DNA of 64,000 nt, from positions 21,674,001 to 21,738,000 of the forward strand of contig NC_134152.1 in NCBI RefSeq assembly GCF_033958435.1, read 5' to 3'. This document shows, piece after piece, positions 59,826 to 64,000 of the stretch. A program made the translations under genes and the position numbers. The first letter of the stretch is position 1. Each line of letters begins with the position of its first letter. Below the pieces are notes generated by a model. It made no database searches. It was not told where the DNA came from and worked only from the letters and a program-made list of their open reading frames with translations. The DNA is from Carettochelys insculpta. Its lineage: Eukaryota; Chordata; Testudines; Carettochelyidae.

Positions 59826-60181
59826 GGTCTGCCACAGGTCTGCTAGTCAGCCGCGCGGCTTCAGCGCCCGGACCCCATCACGCTACAGCCTCTGCCCGTG
59901 GGGGAGCGGCCCTGCACCGCAGGTGTGGACGCCGGGGCTGGCCGGGCTTCAGCGAGCGCCCCCTTGCAGGGCTGGGGGCGGGGGCGGGTTTCTCGCTGAG
60001 GAGACCGAAGGTTTGGGCCTTCGGCATTCCCGGGAGACGGGTTATTTACCGCGTGGTTCTAACGTGACGGGAAGGACGCATGTATCGGCGTTAGCGGCAA
60101 TTCAGTGCCGTACCCCTCCTCTCTACCAGCCACCTCCAAGTGCTCCCAGCCCAGCCAGCGTCCCTTTCCGACCCCGCTTAC

Positions 60182-60300
60182 CTGCTGCCGACGCACGTGC
60201 GACCGCCCCTCCCCCCACAGCGTGTCCGCCGAGCGCTGGCCCGGAAGCGGAAGACGGGGTCGACACGGGTTCCTCAGGGGAGCCGCCGCCTGGCGGTTGC
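60182..60300 (-). other. KNOP1: Predicted KNOP1 non-coding exon 1 (5' end uncertain)
   Basis: On the minus strand GGCAGCAG is followed by GTAAGC at 60181-60176, a near-ideal donor inside the GC-rich promoter. It would splice to the acceptor at 57085, one base before the start codon. The transcription start is not visible; 60300 is only a bound set by the divergent IQCK start. Confidence 0.5.
60241..60253 (+). promoter_or_regulatory. Tandem ETS-family binding motif
   Basis: CCGGAAGCGGAAG holds two GGAA cores spaced as in ETS/GABP/ELK sites common in bidirectional housekeeping promoters. It lies between the predicted first exons. Confidence 0.6.
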
Positions 60301-60308
60301 CTGGTAAC
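60296..60308. promoter_or_regulatory. RFX-type X-box
   Basis: GTTGCCTGGTAAC fits the RFX half-site pattern RYYRYY-N1-RRNRAC at every position. It lies 11 bases before the IQCK start codon, so it is probably in the core promoter or 5' UTR. RFX factors drive ciliary genes; a ciliary role for IQCK is inference. Confidence 0.55.
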
Positions 60309-60319
60309 CGCGTCCCTCC

Positions 60320-60368
60320 ATGGCCGAAGCTCAGAGGCCGAGGACGCTCTGGGAGCAAATCTGCGCAG
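60320..60368 (+). CDS. IQCK: IQCK coding exon 1
   Basis: Sixteen codons plus one base, donor CAG|GTGAGA. The ATG lies 11 bases after an RFX-type X-box. An additional upstream coding exon, as in the longer human N terminus, cannot be excluded. Confidence 0.85.
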
Positions 60369-61434
60369 GTGAGAGATTCCCCTGCACGTCAGCCCTCGGG
60401 CGGGGCTCCCCCGACGGAGCTGCCCTCGGAGTGGAGACTCCGCCCTGCAGAGCCCCCAGCCTCGCTCGCTGGGGTAGGGCTGGGTAGGCCCCTACCAAGC
60501 GTCCCTCACTGGGGTAGGGATGTCGGTTCGCTGTGAATCAGTTTTCTTCCTCTGGGGCTGGAGGGTTTTGCATGTCAGTTTCTAGTGGGACTTTCCCCGT
60601 CCCACTCCCGTGTGGTGGTTGGGGCTTTTCATTCACGTCCCTCTCCTGGGGACAGTCTGGCTCAGCGGGTTGCACAGAACTGGACATTGGAAAAGAAGGT
60701 GACCATCCCTCCCGCGCTGGGCGGGACGGTCCCGTATTTGGGAGGCCAATAAGCACCCGACTTACGTTTTAAAAGGGTCACCTTACATCTGCCCTGGGGA
60801 GTCACTTCCCTGAGCCTCAGGGAAGTGGGGAGAGCGTGGGCAGCTGCTGCATCCCTCCCGCTTCCCCGGGGCTCCTGGGAAGGGCTGGCGGGTGCCGCCT
60901 CCTTCCCGGCTCTCTAGGATTTGATGGAGCCAGGAGGAGCCGCCCCTCATCCCCATATCTCCCTGTCCTGTATTTAGGACAGGGAGTTATGGTCTCCCTA
61001 GTGGAATATAACTATTAGATGAGCCCAGGTCTGCAAACAGCAGACTACAACTGGTTCAGAGGTTTGAAAAGAAAATAGATTGCTCACAAATGCAAGACAA
61101 AAGTCTCAAATGCCAAATGTCAAAGGGAATTGATCACATATCCTCTCTGCCCTTCCACTTTTTTTTTTATTATAAACTGCAGAGAATAATACTTATCTAC
61201 CTCACAGGAGTTCGTTCTTCTAAATTAGGTTTTATGTTAAGTATATACTTATCATACATGGTTATCAGTTTTGCAAAGAAAAGTAGTTTTAATCCGTAAT
61301 ATTTTTGTATGTTTTCAGAAAAAGTGTTATCAATTCCCTTTGACATTTGGCATGATGCTAGTTTTTGCTCTCTTTTAGAGTATGAAGCAGAGCAGCCTTC
61401 ATTTCCGGATAGTCCTGAATCAAAACACAGTTTT
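60320..61434 (+). CDS. IQCK: IQCK, IQ-motif protein K, first 35 residues (join of two exons)
   Basis: IQCK is a vertebrate protein with an IQ (calmodulin-type) motif; its cellular job is not well established. Exons 60320-60368 (ATG to GCA G) and 61379-61434 join to MAEAQRPRTLWEQIC, AEYEAEQPSFPDSPESKHSF. The block LWEQIC-x-EYEAEQP-x-FP matches human IQCK as remembered, where it follows a longer N terminus. The start is the first ATG downstream of the CpG-rich region, in good Kozak context (CTCCATGG). Exon 2 ends in phase 0 with donor GTGAGT. The remaining exons, including the IQ motif, lie beyond the window. Position next to KNOP1 on the opposite strand supports the name. Confidence 0.9.
61379..61434 (+). 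CDS. IQCK: IQCK coding exon 2
   Basis: Acceptor CTCTCTTTTAG, then AG completes Glu; 18 codons YEAEQPSFPDSPESKHSF; donor GTGAGT. A TA-flanked MITE begins 57 bases past the donor. Confidence 0.88.
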
Positions 61435-61491
61435 GTGAGTACTATTCAAGCAAAATATCTGTACATGGTATTGTCTGAAAAGTGACATCTA

Positions 61492-61790
61492 CAGGCTGAA
61501 CGTCTCTTGTCTGGCACTCTCTGGTTTGGCAACATCCAGGGTCCAGCATAACTTTAGTTAGCCAGATGTCCCTTGGTCCCATAAAGTTTGTTTACAGGTA
61601 CCGGTCCTGGCTCTCAGTGTTCTGTACTGTTATTTAGCTTTAATTTACCCCAAATGTTTTCTAAGAGCCCACTGAACAGTGGATGTGTTGGTAATGCTGC
61701 TAAATAATATAGACCTCATGTAGTTTGACAAATTCTGTAGTTCAGCGCTGGTCATGTCCTGTAGGTGCCAGACTAGAGAGGTTCAACCTG
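61492..61790. mobile_element. Tc1/mariner (Tigger-like) MITE
   Basis: Ends CAGGCTGAACGTCTCTTGTC and, in reverse complement, CAGGTTGAACCTCTCTAGTC agree at most positions, and the element is flanked by TA on each side. 299 bases with no transposase. Confidence 0.75.
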
Positions 61791-61979
61791 TATTTCTAAA
61801 AGAAAAGATTGGATATTTTAAAAGTATCACAAAATGAATTCAGTGAACAAATGATTATGTATTTCAAACTTCTCTTAATGTCAAATGCACTATTTCACAA
61901 ATCACTGCTCTTCTAAGATATTCTGGTAAGGCTGCTACGTCTAACATTAGATTACCAGCTGCATTTTTGTTTGTGCATT

Positions 61980-62135
61980 GCTCTGTCCCTCTGCTCTGCC
62001 TGTCCGCTTCCTTCATATGCATAGGAAGGATACTAAAATACACAAGCATCTTGTTCACTGGGTGCCTGCGTATTTCAGTACTCTCCATGGTAGTAAGAAT
62101 GAGGCAAGTAGGCAGAGCAGAAGACTGATGTTTCA
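61980..62135. repeat. Imperfect inverted repeat of about 155 bases
   Basis: GCTCTGCCTGTCCGCTTCC at the left pairs with GGCAAGTAGGCAGAGCAG at the right, and the centre around 62058 is itself self-complementary (AAATACACAAGCATC / GGTGCCTGCGTATTT). The two strands translate into similar peptides for this reason. Probably the core of an old MITE. Confidence 0.5.
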
Positions 62136-64000
62136 TTTTCACACAGACCATTATTGCCTTACTCTCATATTCTTGCTACTGGCAAAACACACATGCCCTC
62201 AATTTATTTTTGGTGTGTAACAGTGGGGAGTTTGGAATTTTGTATGCTGTGTGCTGAATCTCTCAGTTTGGAAAGCTGTTTAAGATGTTGTCCCTTTCCC
62301 TATCAGAGGGAACAGTTACAAAAATGTGGACCAGATTCCAGCCTACTACTCTAAAACCTCATACTTGTGAAAATCTTAGGAATTGAGGTAGTGTGTAAGT
62401 CTACAATGTTTGTAACTCTGAACAAAGTATTCTGGTTGTTCTTTCAGAAGTTCACGACAGAACATACAGCTTTGAAACTTTATTATGTGGCAGAAAAATG
62501 CTACTTTTAACTGTCTTAAATTAAATGAAACAGTTAGAGAAACAGATTTCTTATCTTTTTTAATCTTTCTCTATTTTTAGTTGTTTAACACAGTACTCTA
62601 CAGTTTTATTGTTTTGTCTCTGGTACTGGATTGCTTACTTAAATTCCAAATGAGGCATGTGGCTGATCAGTCAGTTTGTAACTCTGATTTCATAACTCTG
62701 ATTTTCTACATGGAAGATGGACAAATTTGTTGTCAGTGGAGATGCACCTGGTTAAACATGGTCTGAATATGGCTAAGTATTTTTATTCTCAGAAAACTTT
62801 GGCCCTATTGATATCAACAGTGTACATAAAACTTTACCAAATAACACTTTGAGTCCTTGTGTCAAAAAAAACTGGATGAGCAGTTACATAAGTCTTTACT
62901 CATTCAAATACAACCTTATTACACAGAGTATCAAATTAGCCCTACAAAATCTAAAAAACAAGGTTTTCTCAGCCTAAATGGGATGTTTTCCTTTGAACTA
63001 GGCAGCTCATAGCTGCTCTAGCCTACTGCACATCAGTTAGCTTACTATATTGACATTTGATATGAATGATATCATTTGATATGATATCCTGTTGCCTTAG
63101 ATGAAAATAACATCATTGTAGTATATTAATGTATGTAAAAAGAATACCAAATTCTGATGACTTTGTCATTAACTTGAAATTAATATATCTGCCCATTTCA
63201 GTTTCACCACAATTGTATCAAAAACTAGTAGAATTACATGCATGTATATGTTAATGAAGATCTGCTAATTCCTTAATATGAACCTTGCATGCATTAAGAA
63301 GAAGTGTGTGTTCATGCCTGTATTGTCAATATATAACATATTAGATATATTAGGGTCTGATCCTACTAATATTTTGTTCATTAGAGCAGGAACATGTTCA
63401 AAAACCCAGATGAGTTCCAATACGTAACAGTTTATTATGCCAAATTTTGACAGCAAATTGTGACAGTGATGCAGTAGTGTTGGTCAGAGATGTTTGCCTT
63501 CCTCTTTCTAAACATCAGAGGGATAGCTGTCTGACAAAGTAATATTCTTGTCCACTGTAACAGTCCCTGCATTCCTATAAGCGCAGTTCAAACTTTGGGC
63601 ATGCAGTCTTGTTGTTCTCAATTTTTTTTTTCGGACTATGGTTTTTCTAAGGCTGTATTACTGCATTTTTGCAGGTGAGAAAAATTCAGATGTTTGAATT
63701 TGGCGTTCTGTATTTTCTTTAAAAATGCAAAGATTTCAGTTATTTTATTTCGTAAATGACAAAAAGTATTTCAGCATACTAAAGCAGGTATGTGAACAAT
63801 TGAATGGAAAAATATTAATAAGAAAATGTTTCAATATTAGTTTCCTAATGGGTATTATTTATTAACAGTTAGTAAAATACAATTTTTAAATTGTGAAAAT
63901 CCCTGCACAGTGCCCTTCTTAAGATGACTGTCCTAATCTTTCACACATATAGCCTCCTAGATTTGGACATTTTTAGTGCACTGGAGCTTAGATTATTTTT

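Larger units (their letters stand above)
57085..60181 (-). other. KNOP1: KNOP1 first intron (predicted)
   Basis: It lies between the predicted exon 1 donor and the exon 2 acceptor. It holds a CR1 copy and a PLE tail next to the promoter; 57,100-59,000 is otherwise unique with no gene supported. Confidence 0.55.
59840..60480. promoter_or_regulatory. Bidirectional CpG-rich promoter of KNOP1 and IQCK
   Basis: GC content and CpG density rise sharply here compared with the A/T-rich surroundings. The KNOP1 donor (minus, 60181) and IQCK ATG (plus, 60320) are about 140 bases apart, so both transcripts must start in this island. Motifs seen: CACGTG at 60194-60199, tandem ETS-type CCGGAAGCGGAAG at 60241-60253 and an X-box at 60296-60308. 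No TATA box was found. Confidence 0.8.
61435..64000 (+). other. IQCK: IQCK intron (partial)
   Basis: It starts at donor GTGAGT and runs out of the window. Apart from a MITE and an imperfect inverted repeat it is A/T-rich and unique; no third exon was recognised. Confidence 0.8.

Noticed and set aside
59644..60372. 242-residue plus-strand open frame across the IQCK/KNOP1 promoter
   Set aside because: It begins in a PLE tail, runs through CpG-rich promoter and overlaps IQCK exon 1 in another frame. The length comes from GC-rich composition.
62036..62120. Similar peptides on opposite strands, as if an overlapping gene pair
   Set aside because: Explained by an inverted repeat in the DNA.

Overview
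The window is a piece of a reptile chromosome, most likely from a turtle. That organism call is inference from the repeats: abundant CR1 LINE copies, Penelope-like element (PLE) tails of the 'agaagtcctgtggcacctta' type, many short DNA elements whose ends carry GTCTACAC, hAT-type elements with 8-bp target duplications, and large GT-AG introns. Nothing bacterial or viral is coded here apart from one old solo-LTR-like remnant.

Three genes are recognisable, in the order known for human chromosome 16p12.3 (VPS35L, KNOP1, IQCK). From about 1 to 40,170 the plus strand carries the 3' end of VPS35L: five coding exons (14937-15076, 20975-21140, 30586-30704, 38460-38606, 39380-39478) giving the last 223 residues of the Retriever scaffold subunit, followed by a 3' UTR with two poly(A) signals. 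From about 60,250 down to 44,247 the minus strand carries the whole coding region of KNOP1, a lysine-rich nucleolar protein, in four coding exons (57084-55719, 50205-50137, 49555-49478, 44561-44247) that join in phase to predict 608 residues, plus a predicted non-coding first exon. From 60,320 the plus strand carries the first two exons of IQCK (60320-60368, 61379-61434); the rest of that gene lies beyond the window. VPS35L and KNOP1 are convergent; KNOP1 and IQCK are divergent and share a compact GC-rich promoter with a tandem ETS motif, an E-box and an RFX-type X-box.

The remaining sequence is intronic or intergenic and rich in transposon remnants. CR1 fragments (all minus strand) lie at 4.5-6.2, 23.4-24.9, 36.1-36.5, 41.7-42.1 and 59.0-59.6 kb. 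PLE coding remnants lie at 12.5-13.8 and 36.87-37.26 kb, and an RTE-like LINE 3' end at 46.9-47.5 kb. Two hAT-type elements have exact 8-bp target duplications (37259-38075, 52181-53031), and a mariner/Tigger-type MITE lies in the second IQCK intron.

The most unusual observations are three long hairpins in VPS35L introns. One has perfect 80-bp arms and lies as a unit between 15-bp target duplications (9749-9994). One has 88-bp arms made from a different PLE tail (18200-18402). One has 72-bp arms of an unrecognised family between 13-bp direct repeats (30862-31077). A collapsed relative of the first lies in a KNOP1 intron (50781-50886). KNOP1 also contains about four tandem copies of a 57-66-residue lysine-rich module, and its small third coding exon appears to be read in a shifted frame relative to mammals. 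I found no convincing novel enzymatic or defence system.
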